Source: Pseudomonadota bacterium
GTDB taxonomy: Bacteria; Pseudomonadota; Alphaproteobacteria; Rhizobiales; Devosiaceae
Direction: 5' to 3'
DNA: 7,854 nucleotides
Assembly (NCBI GenBank): GCA_023427545.1
Contig: JAEZBF010000109.1
Location: 1 to 7,854 of the forward strand
Under the pieces are notes generated by a model. That model was given only the letters and a program-made list of their open reading frames with translations. It made no database searches and was not told the DNA's origin. Made by a program: the position numbers and the translations under genes. Shown here piece by piece: positions 1 to 6,549 of the stretch. How positions within the stretch are numbered: position 1 is the stretch's first letter; every line of letters starts with the position of its first letter.

Positions 1-290
1 CTGGCGCAGAGCGCGATCACCGGATCGGTCAGCGCAACGCGCCCCTCGCGCAGATCGCCCAGCAGCGTCTCATAGGCATGGGCGAAATCGACAAGGGCAG
101 TGAACCCGAAGGCACCTCCACCACCCTTGATGGAGTGCACTGCGCGGAAAGCCGCGTTGATCCGCTCCGCCGCCGGCGCTCCTGCGGCGATCGCTGCGAA
201 CTGCTCCTCGAGCTCGATCAGGAGCTCGGCACACTCCTCGAAGTAGGTGCTCCGGAAGTCCTCGAAGTCACCGGGCGCCTTGCCACTCAA
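1..290 (-). CDS. cheA: Chemotaxis histidine kinase CheA, N-terminal Hpt domain (partial, runs off left edge)
   Basis: CheA is the cytoplasmic kinase of the chemoreceptor array; it autophosphorylates a histidine in its P1/Hpt domain and passes the phosphate to CheY. The visible 96 residues are that domain. An acidic helix (FRSTYFEECAELLIELEEQF, about residues 12-31) is followed by the phosphorylation motif AVHSIKGGGGAFGF, with the acceptor His at about residue 52, and then by FAHAYETLLGDLREG. P2 to P5 lie beyond the window. The start is inferred: no in-frame ATG or GTG precedes the Hpt helices, but a TTG at 290-288 overlaps the TGA stop of cheY (287-289), suggesting translational coupling. Only a weak Shine-Dalgarno is visible. 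Another in-frame TTG lies upstream at 350, inside cheY. The family call is strong and the start is the uncertain part. Confidence 0.9.
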   Translation of the reverse strand, partial: MSGKAPGDFEDFRSTYFEECAELLIELEEQFAAIAAGAPAAERINAAFRAVHSIKGGGGAFGFTALVDFAHAYETLLGDLREGRVALTDPVIALCA

Positions 291-646
291 TGCACGACCC
301 GCTGGATGACGCTTATGAGCTTGTCGGGGTCGAAAGGCTTTACGATCCAACCGGTCCCGCCCGCAGCCCGCCCCTGCTCGCGCTTGTCCTGGCTGGTCTC
401 GGTCGTGAGGATGAGAATGGGCAGGCTGTTGTACCGGCCGGAGCGGCGGACCTGCTTGATGAACTCGATGCCGTCCATCACCGGCATGTTGATGTCGGTG
501 ATCACGACATCGACGCGTTCCCTATCGAGGACCTCGAGGCCCTGCTGGCCGTCCTCGGCCTGCAGCACCTCATATCCTGCATTGGAGAGCGTGTGGTGCA
601 GCATCGCGAGGATGGTGCGCGAGTCGTCGACTGTCAGAACGCGCAC
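287..646 (-). CDS. cheY: Single-domain chemotaxis response regulator, CheY type
   Basis: A 119-residue stand-alone receiver domain, the normal CheY length. Family knowledge: CheA-P phosphorylates an aspartate and CheY-P then binds the flagellar switch, or in species with several CheYs acts as a phosphate sink. All receiver residues are visible: acidic pair D7-D8, phosphoacceptor D51 in TDINMPVMDG, T81 in LILTTE, and K103 in VKPF. There is no output domain. The start is GTG at 646, one base after the STAS gene stop (648-650). A GGAG at 654-657, inside the end of the STAS gene, gives 7-base spacing. The stop overlaps the proposed TTG of cheA. In Sinorhizobium meliloti, CheY1 sits in this same slot just before cheA and acts as a phosphate sink. 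Whether this CheY does the same cannot be read from the sequence. Confidence 0.95.
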   Translation of the reverse strand: MRVLTVDDSRTILAMLHHTLSNAGYEVLQAEDGQQGLEVLDRERVDVVITDINMPVMDGIEFIKQVRRSGRYNSLPILILTTETSQDKREQGRAAGGTGWIVKPFDPDKLISVIQRVVH

Positions 647-647
647 T

Positions 648-938
648 TTACAACTCCAGATATTCCGCGAAGGCTTGGTTCAGCCCAAGCCGTTCGATCG
701 CGCCACAGAGGGGGGCGCTGGGTGAGAGGAGGCGCATCGCCGACCCTTGGCCGCGTGCGGTTTGGCCGGCGGCGAGCAGCATGAGCAACGCGTTGGTAGC
801 GACGCGTTCGACGCCATGCGCGTCGAGCTTAACCTGCCCCACCTCGATCGCCTCAAGCAGCCGGTCGCGGACGCCATCCAGCGCATCGAGATCGAAGACA
901 GCCGGCAGGCTCACCGATGTCTTGGAAGGTGCGGTCAT
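648..938 (-). CDS. Small STAS-domain protein of the chemotaxis operon, CheS-like
   Basis: A 96-residue single-domain protein with the STAS (SpoIIAA-like) pattern. An N-terminal beta segment leads to LDALDGVRDRLLEAIEVGQVKLDAHGVERVATNALLMLLAAGQTARGQG, then LLSPSAPLCGAIERLGLNQAF at the C-terminus, as in MlaB-like STAS proteins. At the loop where SpoIIAA carries a phosphorylatable Ser after Asp, this protein has A-T-N (T48), so the usual Asp is gone and a Thr remains. It lies 1 base upstream of cheY and is first in the run STAS-cheY-cheA. S. meliloti has a 97-residue protein, CheS, in the same position; it binds CheA and speeds CheY1-P dephosphorylation. Size and position match, and a CheS-like role is inferred from them. 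ATG start at 938, with no clear Shine-Dalgarno. A generic anti-sigma antagonist is the alternative. Confidence 0.8.
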   Translation of the reverse strand: MTAPSKTSVSLPAVFDLDALDGVRDRLLEAIEVGQVKLDAHGVERVATNALLMLLAAGQTARGQGSAMRLLSPSAPLCGAIERLGLNQAFAEYLEL

Positions 939-1008
939 TGAGCGGAGTGCCCCGGAAAACCTCTGCCGGAAGTCTCTACGCGAACGGTTAAGAAGTGCTG
1001 AGCGCAGC

Positions 1009-2100
1009 TTACGGAGCGGCCACGCTGGTGGGGGAGACCGAGGCGATTGTCGCCGTTATTTCCGCTGCTACTGCTGCATCAAAGGCCGGCGGAGACCACT
1101 GCACGCCGGCCGGCGCCTTGTCGATCAGCACCGCCTTCACCCCTTCCGCAAAATCGGCCCGGCGGGACATGAACCCGGCAAGCGCGAGATCGATGGCAAG
1201 GACGGCCTCGAGGTTGCCCAGTCGTCGAGCTGCAAGTTGGCTCTGCACGATCGCTTCGAGGCTCGTCGGGCAGCGGCTCTGGAGGAGTTGCGAAATGCGG
1301 CGCAAGGGCGAAATCGCATTGGCTGTCAAACCGATAGCTGCGACGATCGTTGCAGCATCGCCACCAAGCATCTCTTGTTGACAGAGATCCGCCTCGATGC
1401 AGAGCGTGGGATCTCCCGGCTCGATGCCCTGCCCCTGCATAAGGCGCACGAGGGCCGTTTCCGGGTCGGCACTCTCCGCGGCTGCAACTACGCCGCGTCG
1501 GACTTCGGCGAGGCGCTCGGGTGCCACGACGCAGTCGGTCAGACCGAGCGCCAGCGCGTCGGCGGCGCCAACAGGTTGGCCGGTCATCAGGAACAGCAGG
1601 GCCCGGTGGAGCGGCGCGCGTGCGAGGATGGCGTTGGAGCCGACGTCGCAGAAGAAGCCAATGGCCGACTCCGGCATTGCGAAGCGCGCCGAACTCGTGG
1701 CGAAGCGGAAGTCGGCATGGCCGGCAATGCCTATGCCGCCGCCCATGACAACGCCGTCGCAGAGCGCCACAACCGGCTTGGAATACCCCGCGATCTGCCC
1801 GTTCATCGCGTATTCCTCGGCGAAGAAGCGTTGGCCCTCCTCAGCATCGCCCGCGAGGATCGCCTCCCGCACCGCACGTACATCCCCACCCGAACAGAAA
1901 CCCTTGGGGCCATGGCCTTCGAACAGCACCACCCGGACGTTCGGGTCGTTACGCCAGCGATTGAGCTGCTCGGCGATGGCACGCACCATGTCGAGGGTCA
2001 GGGCGTTAATCGCTGCGGGCCGGTTGAGGGCGATGACGCCAACCCTCCCCTCGCGCGTGATCTCAAGGTTCGATCCTGCCCCGCCGATGCTTTCGTTCAT
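1009..2100 (-). CDS. 3-hydroxyisobutyryl-CoA hydrolase / enoyl-CoA hydratase-isomerase family protein
   Basis: A 363-residue crotonase-superfamily enzyme of the HIBYL-CoA hydrolase branch, which releases 3-hydroxyisobutyrate from its CoA ester in valine breakdown. Visible motifs in order: LNRPAAINALTLDMV (about 26-39); oxyanion-hole segment GFCSGGDVRAV (about 67-77); CDGVVMGGGIGI (about 114-125); FAMPESAIGFFCDVGS with the two acidic residues E144 and D152 spaced 8 apart, as in human HIBCH; CPTSLEA (about 277-283); and the C-terminal signature DFAEGVKAVLIDK (about 316-328), which ordinary enoyl-CoA hydratases lack. The length also fits hydrolases (about 350) better than hydratases (about 260). 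The usual Pro of FPDVG is Cys here. The ATG at 2100 is chosen over a TTG at 2121 because a strong GGAGGG lies 5 bases upstream. The gene is divergent from the SAF oxidoreductase and 70 bases upstream of the STAS gene on the same strand. Substrate could be another beta-hydroxyacyl-CoA. Confidence 0.88.
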   Translation of the reverse strand: MNESIGGAGSNLEITREGRVGVIALNRPAAINALTLDMVRAIAEQLNRWRNDPNVRVVLFEGHGPKGFCSGGDVRAVREAILAGDAEEGQRFFAEEYAMNGQIAGYSKPVVALCDGVVMGGGIGIAGHADFRFATSSARFAMPESAIGFFCDVGSNAILARAPLHRALLFLMTGQPVGAADALALGLTDCVVAPERLAEVRRGVVAAAESADPETALVRLMQGQGIEPGDPTLCIEADLCQQEMLGGDAATIVAAIGLTANAISPLRRISQLLQSRCPTSLEAIVQSQLAARRLGNLEAVLAIDLALAGFMSRRADFAEGVKAVLIDKAPAGVQWSPPAFDAAVAAEITATIASVSPTSVAAP

Positions 2101-2105
2101 CCTGT

Positions 2106-2111
2106 CCCTCC
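2106..2111 (-). promoter_or_regulatory. Shine-Dalgarno that fixes the hydrolase start
   Basis: Read on the minus strand this is GGAGGG, 5 bases before the ATG at 2100. It supports the ATG start and argues against the longer frame that begins with TTG at 2121, because the site would then lie inside the coding sequence. Confidence 0.75.
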
Positions 2112-2132
2112 GGCCGGGCAACGGTTTACCGC

Positions 2133-2149
2133 CTTTGGCTGTTCCAAAG
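2133..2149. promoter_or_regulatory. Inverted repeat in the divergent intergenic gap, possible operator
   Basis: CTTTGG (2133-2138), a 5-base spacer and CCAAAG (2144-2149) form a perfect 6-base dyad. It lies in the 77-base gap between the hydrolase (start 2100) and the oxidoreductase (start 2178), close to the middle. Both promoters must lie in this gap or overlap the coding starts, so a shared operator here is plausible. I could not identify clear -35/-10 hexamers, and a 6-base dyad can occur by chance. Confidence 0.25.
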
Positions 2150-2177
2150 CCAGCAGCGTGGTGTTACGGCAGACCCA

Positions 2178-3497
2178 ATGATCACCAATGTTCACCTGAC
2201 CGGCCTGGCCCGCGACCTCGCGGCCCGTGAAGATGCCGGCAAGCCGATCCGCATCGGCGTGATCGGCTCGGGTGAGATGGGGACCGACCTCGTCACCCAG
2301 GCCTCCCTAATGCGAGGGGTCGAGATATCCGCCATCGCCACCCGGCGCCCGCACACTGCGCTCGAAGCCATGCGCATCGCCTATGGCGACGAAAGCCGCG
2401 GCGCCGAAGCGGAGACTGTGAGCAAGGCGACTGCCGCGATCGAAGGCGGCCGCATCGCCATCACCTCGGCCGAAACGCTCGTGACCACGCCCAACATCGA
2501 CGTGGTCATCGATGCGACCGGCAAGCCGGGTGTCGCCGCCGATTTCGACCTGCTCGCCATGGAACACGGCAAGCACGTGGTGATGATGAACGTCGAAGCC
2601 GACGTCACCATCGGGCCGTACCTCAAGAAGGAGGCCGACCGGCTGGGGGTGGTCTATTCGGTCGGAGCCGGCGACGAGCCCTCCTCCTGCATGGAGCTGA
2701 TCGAGTTCGCGAGCGCACTCGGCTACCGGATCATTGCGGCGGGCAAGGGGAAGAACAACGCCCTCAACCACGACGCGGTGCCCGACGACTACCGGGAGGA
2801 GGCGCTGCGCCGGAACATGAACCCCCGCATGCTGGTGGAGTTCGTCGACGGCTCCAAGACCATGGTCGAAATGTGCGCCATTGCCAACGCGACCGGGCTG
2901 GTGCCGGACGTGCCGGGCATGCACGGCCCGAAGGCCGACCGGGACGACATGGTCAAGGTCCTGATCCCCAAGGAAGATGGCGGCATACTCAACCGCAAAG
3001 GCGTCGTCGATTTCACCATCGGCAAGGGCGTGGCGCCGGGCGTCTTCTGCATCGTGGAGGCCGAGCACCCCCGCATCATCGAGCGGATGGACGACCTGCA
3101 CGTTGGTGTCGGCCCCTACTACAGCTTCTTCCGGCCCTATCATCTGACGAGCCTCGAGGTGCCACTGACTGCTGCGCGGATCATGCTGTACGGCAAGCCG
3201 GACATGGTGCCCCTCCCCAATCCGGTGGCGGAGGTCTGTGCCGTCGCAAAGCGCGACCTCAAGGTGGGTGAGATGTTCGATGCCATCGGGGAGACCTGCT
3301 ATCGCAGCTTCACCATGACCATCGAGGATGCGCGCCGTAGCGCCGCGATCCCGGTCGGACTGCTCGAAGGCGGCCGGGTCACCGCGCCGGTCAAGCGCGG
3401 CGAGTTGCTGACGGCGGAGAACGCCGCTCCCGATCCCTCAACGAAACTCTTCGCGCTGCGCCGCAAGCAGGACGAGATGCTGCGGGAGCGGGTGTAA
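2178..3497 (+). CDS. NAD(P)-binding oxidoreductase with C-terminal SAF domain (homoserine dehydrogenase-like)
   Basis: A 439-residue cytoplasmic protein of the family usually annotated 'predicted homoserine dehydrogenase, contains C-terminal SAF domain' (COG4091 type). The N-terminal Rossmann fold shows IRIGVIGSGEMG with GxGxxG at 30-35, then VEISAIATRR (about 48-57), where the second strand should select the cofactor. IDVVIDATGKPGVA (about 107-120) is the next nucleotide-fold strand. The middle holds family-typical blocks: SVGAGDEPSSCMELIEFA (about 161-178), GKGKNNALNHDAVPDDYREEA (about 189-209) and VGVGPYYSFFRPYHLTSLEVPL (about 309-330). The C-terminal SAF-like region (about 353-418) contains AKRDLKVGEMFD and APVKRGELLTAENA. 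SAF domains occur in sialate synthase and altronate dehydratase. The natural substrate of most members is unknown and homoserine is not established. ATG at 2178 has only a weak ribosome site. The gene is divergent from the hydrolase and convergent with the diguanylate cyclase. Confidence 0.85.
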   Translation: MITNVHLTGLARDLAAREDAGKPIRIGVIGSGEMGTDLVTQASLMRGVEISAIATRRPHTALEAMRIAYGDESRGAEAETVSKATAAIEGGRIAITSAETLVTTPNIDVVIDATGKPGVAADFDLLAMEHGKHVVMMNVEADVTIGPYLKKEADRLGVVYSVGAGDEPSSCMELIEFASALGYRIIAAGKGKNNALNHDAVPDDYREEALRRNMNPRMLVEFVDGSKTMVEMCAIANATGLVPDVPGMHGPKADRDDMVKVLIPKEDGGILNRKGVVDFTIGKGVAPGVFCIVEAEHPRIIERMDDLHVGVGPYYSFFRPYHLTSLEVPLTAARIMLYGKPDMVPLPNPVAEVCAVAKRDLKVGEMFDAIGETCYRSFTMTIEDARRSAAIPVGLLEGGRVTAPVKRGELLTAENAAPDPSTKLFALRRKQDEMLRERV

Positions 3498-3511
3498 TCG
3501 CTAGAGCGATT
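3496..3511. terminator. Short palindrome between convergent stop codons, possible bidirectional terminator
   Basis: AATCGC (3496-3501), loop TAGA and GCGATT (3506-3511) make a perfect 6-base-pair stem. It occupies the space between the TAA of the oxidoreductase (3495-3497) and the TGA of the cyclase (3511-3513, minus strand), overlapping both. The position between facing genes suggests a shared transcription end. There is no strong T tract on either side and the stem is short, so it may be a weak terminator, a 3'-end stabiliser or a scattered intergenic repeat. Confidence 0.4.
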
Positions 3512-5268
3512 CAGGCGGCGTTGCTCTCGCGCTGCTGGTGTTCGGCAATGACCATGTTCCGGCCCTGGTGCTTGGCCCGGTAGAGCCCCCGGTCGGCCCG
3601 CTCGATGACATCCTCGATGTCGCGGTCCGAAGCCTGGGCCATCGCCAATCCCACTGATACGGTGACGTTCACCGGACCCTGTCCGGAGGAGTCGATCACC
3701 ATGTCCGCCACGGTCGAGCGGATGCGGTCGGCCAAGATCATGACGCCCTGCAGGTCGGTCTCGCGCAGCATCACGACGAACTCCTCGCCGCCGATCCGGG
3801 CGACCTTGTCGGTTCCCCTGACCTGGGAGGCGATCGCGCCCCCCACTGTACGGATCACCTCGTCGCCCGTCGCGTGGCCATAGACGTCGTTCACGCGCTT
3901 GAAGAAGTCGATGTCGATGACGAGAACCGCCAGCCCGTGCCCATAGCAGCGGAAGTGGTTCATCGCGTCGTTGGCAAAGCTGAGGAACGCGCGTCGGTTG
4001 AGCAGCTGCGTGAGCGGATCGGTATCGGCCAGCACCTGCAGGGCGTTGATGTGTTCCCCGAATTGCCGGGTTTTCTCTTCCATGCGCTGGGCAAGCGCGT
4101 CGGCATCGCGCTTGGCAAGTACCTCGGCTGACTCGGCGGTGGCAATACGGCGAACCAGGGACCGGATAGAGGCCGAGAGCTGGATGATCTCCCGCGAGCC
4201 CTGTTGACGACGCACGGTGGTGACCGTCGGATCGCGGCCGATCAGGTCGACCTTTGCCGCGAGCTGCCGCAGCGGTCCGCCGATCCGCCGGGCGAGAAGC
4301 ACTGCGGCAAGCAAAGCCATTGCCGCTAAAGCAAGGCCGATCCAGCCGATGGTGGACGCGATCCGGTTGGCCTCTGCGAAAGCGACATCCAGCGGGCGGC
4401 GGCTCACGACAATCCATCCCAGGTCCCTCGCTGGCCCTTCGGTCGCGACCATTGCATGGGTGAGCGCGGGTGCCTGACGCGACGTATCGGTGAAGGTCTG
4501 CCGTCCAGTGCTGCGGATGGCCGTCAACTCCTCGGCCGAGAACGGCTGGATGCCGAACTCGGGGCCGAGCAGAACCTTCCCTTCGGCGCTGATGACCCAG
4601 ATGTCCGTCTTGAGCGCGGGATCGAGACGGGAGAGCACGCGCTTGCGCAAATCGTCGCCCCAGGTCCAGCTCAGATGCGTGCCGAGAACGCCGATGGTGG
4701 TGCCATCTGCTCCCCTGATCGGTGCCGCCACGTCGACCAGGCGGAATGGTTCGCCGAGCTTGTTGGGACCGAGCAGCCCCGCCAGGAGCTTGGCTTCGTG
4801 CACGTCGTCGATCATCGGCCCCTTCATCCCCGCGAGGAACCAGGGCCGGTCCGCGACCGAGGCGCCCTCCAGCATGCCCGCGGATGCCGCAGTGACGGTG
4901 CCGTCGCTGCGGGCAAAGCCAACCCAGACGTAATCCGGGAGGTTCGCCTGCATGGCATCGAGGACAGGACGAATCCGAGCGGGATCTCCCGTCCAAAGGG
5001 TTTGCAGCGGGGGCATGCCTGCGATGGCGACCACGTCCTTCTGCCGCTCGCTGAGATAGGTATTGAGCCGGTCCGACATGCTGAGCGCCAGCGATGTCAT
5101 CGAGCCCTCGATGCGCGCAATCGCCTGTTGCCGCGCCGTTTCGGCCGCGGTGAAGCTGAGCACGCCGACGAGGATCAGGCAGAGCGTGCTGACATAGAAG
5201 ACGACCTGCTGGCCAAGCGTGGTGCTTGCCCTCACCCGCGCGACGGCCGCCCGGATCGATGCCAGCAT
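3511..5268 (-). CDS. Membrane-bound diguanylate cyclase: Cache-like sensor, HAMP-like linker, GGDEF domain
   Basis: A 585-residue inner-membrane enzyme predicted to make c-di-GMP from two GTP. Order: short cytoplasmic tail; membrane segment about 19-41; periplasmic region about 42-302 resembling a double Cache sensor, with YVWVGFARSDGTV (113-125), SVADRPWF (137-144) and a second lobe around DIWVISAEGKVLL (222-234); membrane segment about 303-326; HAMP-like stretch RRIGGPLRQLAAKVD (327-341) and a helical coiled coil to about 410; then the GGDEF domain. That domain has DPLTQLLNRRAF (417-428), metal-site DIDFFKRVND (452-461), active loop GGEEF (493-497) and an I-site RGTD (484-487) exactly five residues before it. 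It therefore looks active and product-inhibited. There is no EAL or HD-GYP partner domain. ATG at 5268 follows a strong GGAGGAGG. It lies 93 bases after the efflux permease gene on the same strand, so read-through is possible. The ligand is unknown. Confidence 0.95.
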   Translation of the reverse strand: MLASIRAAVARVRASTTLGQQVVFYVSTLCLILVGVLSFTAAETARQQAIARIEGSMTSLALSMSDRLNTYLSERQKDVVAIAGMPPLQTLWTGDPARIRPVLDAMQANLPDYVWVGFARSDGTVTAASAGMLEGASVADRPWFLAGMKGPMIDDVHEAKLLAGLLGPNKLGEPFRLVDVAAPIRGADGTTIGVLGTHLSWTWGDDLRKRVLSRLDPALKTDIWVISAEGKVLLGPEFGIQPFSAEELTAIRSTGRQTFTDTSRQAPALTHAMVATEGPARDLGWIVVSRRPLDVAFAEANRIASTIGWIGLALAAMALLAAVLLARRIGGPLRQLAAKVDLIGRDPTVTTVRRQQGSREIIQLSASIRSLVRRIATAESAEVLAKRDADALAQRMEEKTRQFGEHINALQVLADTDPLTQLLNRRAFLSFANDAMNHFRCYGHGLAVLVIDIDFFKRVNDVYGHATGDEVIRTVGGAIASQVRGTDKVARIGGEEFVVMLRETDLQGVMILADRIRSTVADMVIDSSGQGPVNVTVSVGLAMAQASDRDIEDVIERADRGLYRAKHQGRNMVIAEHQQRESNAA

Positions 5269-5361
5269 GGTGCCCTCCTCCGTCCGATCGTGAGTTACGG
5301 CGGATCGGCGGGCGAAAGTTCCTCCTGGGCTGAGGATGCGGTGAACGGCTGGTTACCACGT
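5269..5361 (-). promoter_or_regulatory. Gap between permease and cyclase with a spaced inverted repeat
   Basis: This 93-base gap is the longest non-coding stretch in the window. It holds the cyclase ribosome site and an inverted repeat, CCGATC at 5284-5289 and GATCGG at 5303-5308, with a 13-base spacer. The repeat could be a regulator site for the cyclase or chance. I see no convincing -35/-10 pair and no stem with a T tract after the permease stop, so a separate promoter is possible but not shown. Confidence 0.25.
5274..5281 (-). promoter_or_regulatory. Strong Shine-Dalgarno of the diguanylate cyclase
   Basis: On the minus strand this reads GGAGGAGG, 5 bases before the ATG at 5268. It confirms the start and suggests the cyclase is translated on its own rather than by coupling to the permease gene 93 bases upstream. 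Confidence 0.75.
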
Positions 5362-6549
5362 CTAGTCCAGCGTCTGCCGGTAGCGCAGCATCGCCAGCAG
5401 CGAGAACACCAGCAGGATCAGCGCGAGGGCGGTGAACTCGCCGCCGACGTCGGCGAGGCCGCCGCCCTTGAGCATGACCTTGCGGATGACCCGCAGGAAG
5501 TGCGTCGCGGGCACGCCGGTGCCCAGTACCTGGGCCCAGCCCGGCATGCCGGCGAAGGGGAACATGAATCCCGACAGCAGGATCGAGGGCAGGATGGTGA
5601 AAAAGCTCAGCTGCATAGCCTGCATCTGGCTGCGGGCCGCCGTCGAGATCAGGAAGCCGAGCGCCAGATTGACGACGATGTAGAGGTTGAAGCCAAGGAA
5701 GAACGCCAGCCAGCTGCCTTCGAATGGGACGCGGAAGAGGACTTCGGCGGCAAGCAGGAAGACGAAGGTCTGCACGTAACCTACGATGACGTACGGCAGG
5801 ATCTTGCCCAGCATGACCTCGAGCGGCCGCACCGGCGTGGCGATCAGCATCTCCATCGTGCCGCGCTCGGTCTCCTTGACGATAGCCACCGCGGTGATCA
5901 GCACCATGGTCATCGAGAGGATGATGGCGAGCAGGCCGGGGACGATGTTCGTCGAGGTGCGCCCTTCCGGATTGTACTCGCGATGAACGACCACCGACAA
6001 CGGCGGAGCGCCGCCCGCGAAGGGCTGGAGCGGACCGGAAAAGGTCTCGCGCAGAGCGACGGCGACGATCCCGTTGAGGGCACCGACCGCGCCCCCCACC
6101 GCCGAGGGATCGGAGGCATCCGCGGCAACGAGGAGCGATGGATTGCGCCCGCGCAGCACGTCGCGCTCGAAGTTCTGTGGAATGACGACAACGAAGTTGG
6201 CAGTGCCCTGCCGCAGCGCCTCCTCGCCAGCGGCGGCTCCGCCGACCACGCCCTTGAAGTCGAAATAGCCCGACTGCTCCATGGACGAGACGATCGCGCG
6301 GCTGAGCGGACCGTTGTCGGCCATCTCGACCAGTGTTGGCAGGTGGCGCGGGTCGGCATTGATCGCGAACCCGAACAGCAGCAGCTGCACGATGGGCAGG
6401 CCGATCATCATTGCGAACGTGACATGGTCGCGCCGCATCTGGATGAATTCCTTGATCAGCACCGCCGTAAAGCGCGCGAAGGAGAGGTGCTGGCGCTCGC
6501 GAGGCGCGCGCCCGCCGACCTCGACCGGGAGATCCGCGCGCCGCAGCAT
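5362..6549 (-). CDS. ABC-2 type exporter permease (YbhS/YhhJ-like)
   Basis: A 395-residue inner-membrane permease of the ABC-2 superfamily, which pairs with the ATPase to move substrate outward. The layout is typical: a cytoplasmic N-terminus ending in FARFTAVLIKEFIQMRRD; membrane segment about 44-63; a large periplasmic loop of about 140 residues (64-200) with VVIPQNFERDVLRG; then five more segments at about 202-224, 249-272, 279-301, 313-335 and 371-387. Family motifs are visible: YNPEGRTSTNIVPGL (192-206), the cytoplasmic coupling stretch VKETERGTMEMLIATPVRPLE (about 224-244) and LSGFMFPFAGMP (325-336). The ATG at 6549 overlaps the ATPase stop as TGATG, implying coupling; a GTG one codon earlier (6552) is the alternative. 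Only one permease gene follows the ATPase, so a homodimer is likely. E. coli YbhS works with a second permease, YbhR. Confidence 0.92.
   Translation of the reverse strand: MLRRADLPVEVGGRAPRERQHLSFARFTAVLIKEFIQMRRDHVTFAMMIGLPIVQLLLFGFAINADPRHLPTLVEMADNGPLSRAIVSSMEQSGYFDFKGVVGGAAAGEEALRQGTANFVVVIPQNFERDVLRGRNPSLLVAADASDPSAVGGAVGALNGIVAVALRETFSGPLQPFAGGAPPLSVVVHREYNPEGRTSTNIVPGLLAIILSMTMVLITAVAIVKETERGTMEMLIATPVRPLEVMLGKILPYVIVGYVQTFVFLLAAEVLFRVPFEGSWLAFFLGFNLYIVVNLALGFLISTAARSQMQAMQLSFFTILPSILLSGFMFPFAGMPGWAQVLGTGVPATHFLRVIRKVMLKGGGLADVGGEFTALALILLVFSLLAMLRYRQTLD

Noticed and set aside
993..1008. Possible terminator after the hydrolase
   Set aside because: Only a 4-base GCTG/CAGC stem near the stop codon with no T tract, so too weak to call.
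781..2181. A 466-codon plus-strand frame over the STAS gene and hydrolase
   Set aside because: Antisense to a hydrolase with full family motifs. No recognisable domain and no ribosome site.
2307..3143. A 278-codon minus-strand frame inside the oxidoreductase
   Set aside because: His/Asp/Val-rich shadow of the oxidoreductase frame, without motifs.
5320..5340. AGGAGGAAC-like ribosome site on the minus strand in the permease-cyclase gap
   Set aside because: No ATG, GTG or TTG follows at a usable distance, so it does not mark a small gene.
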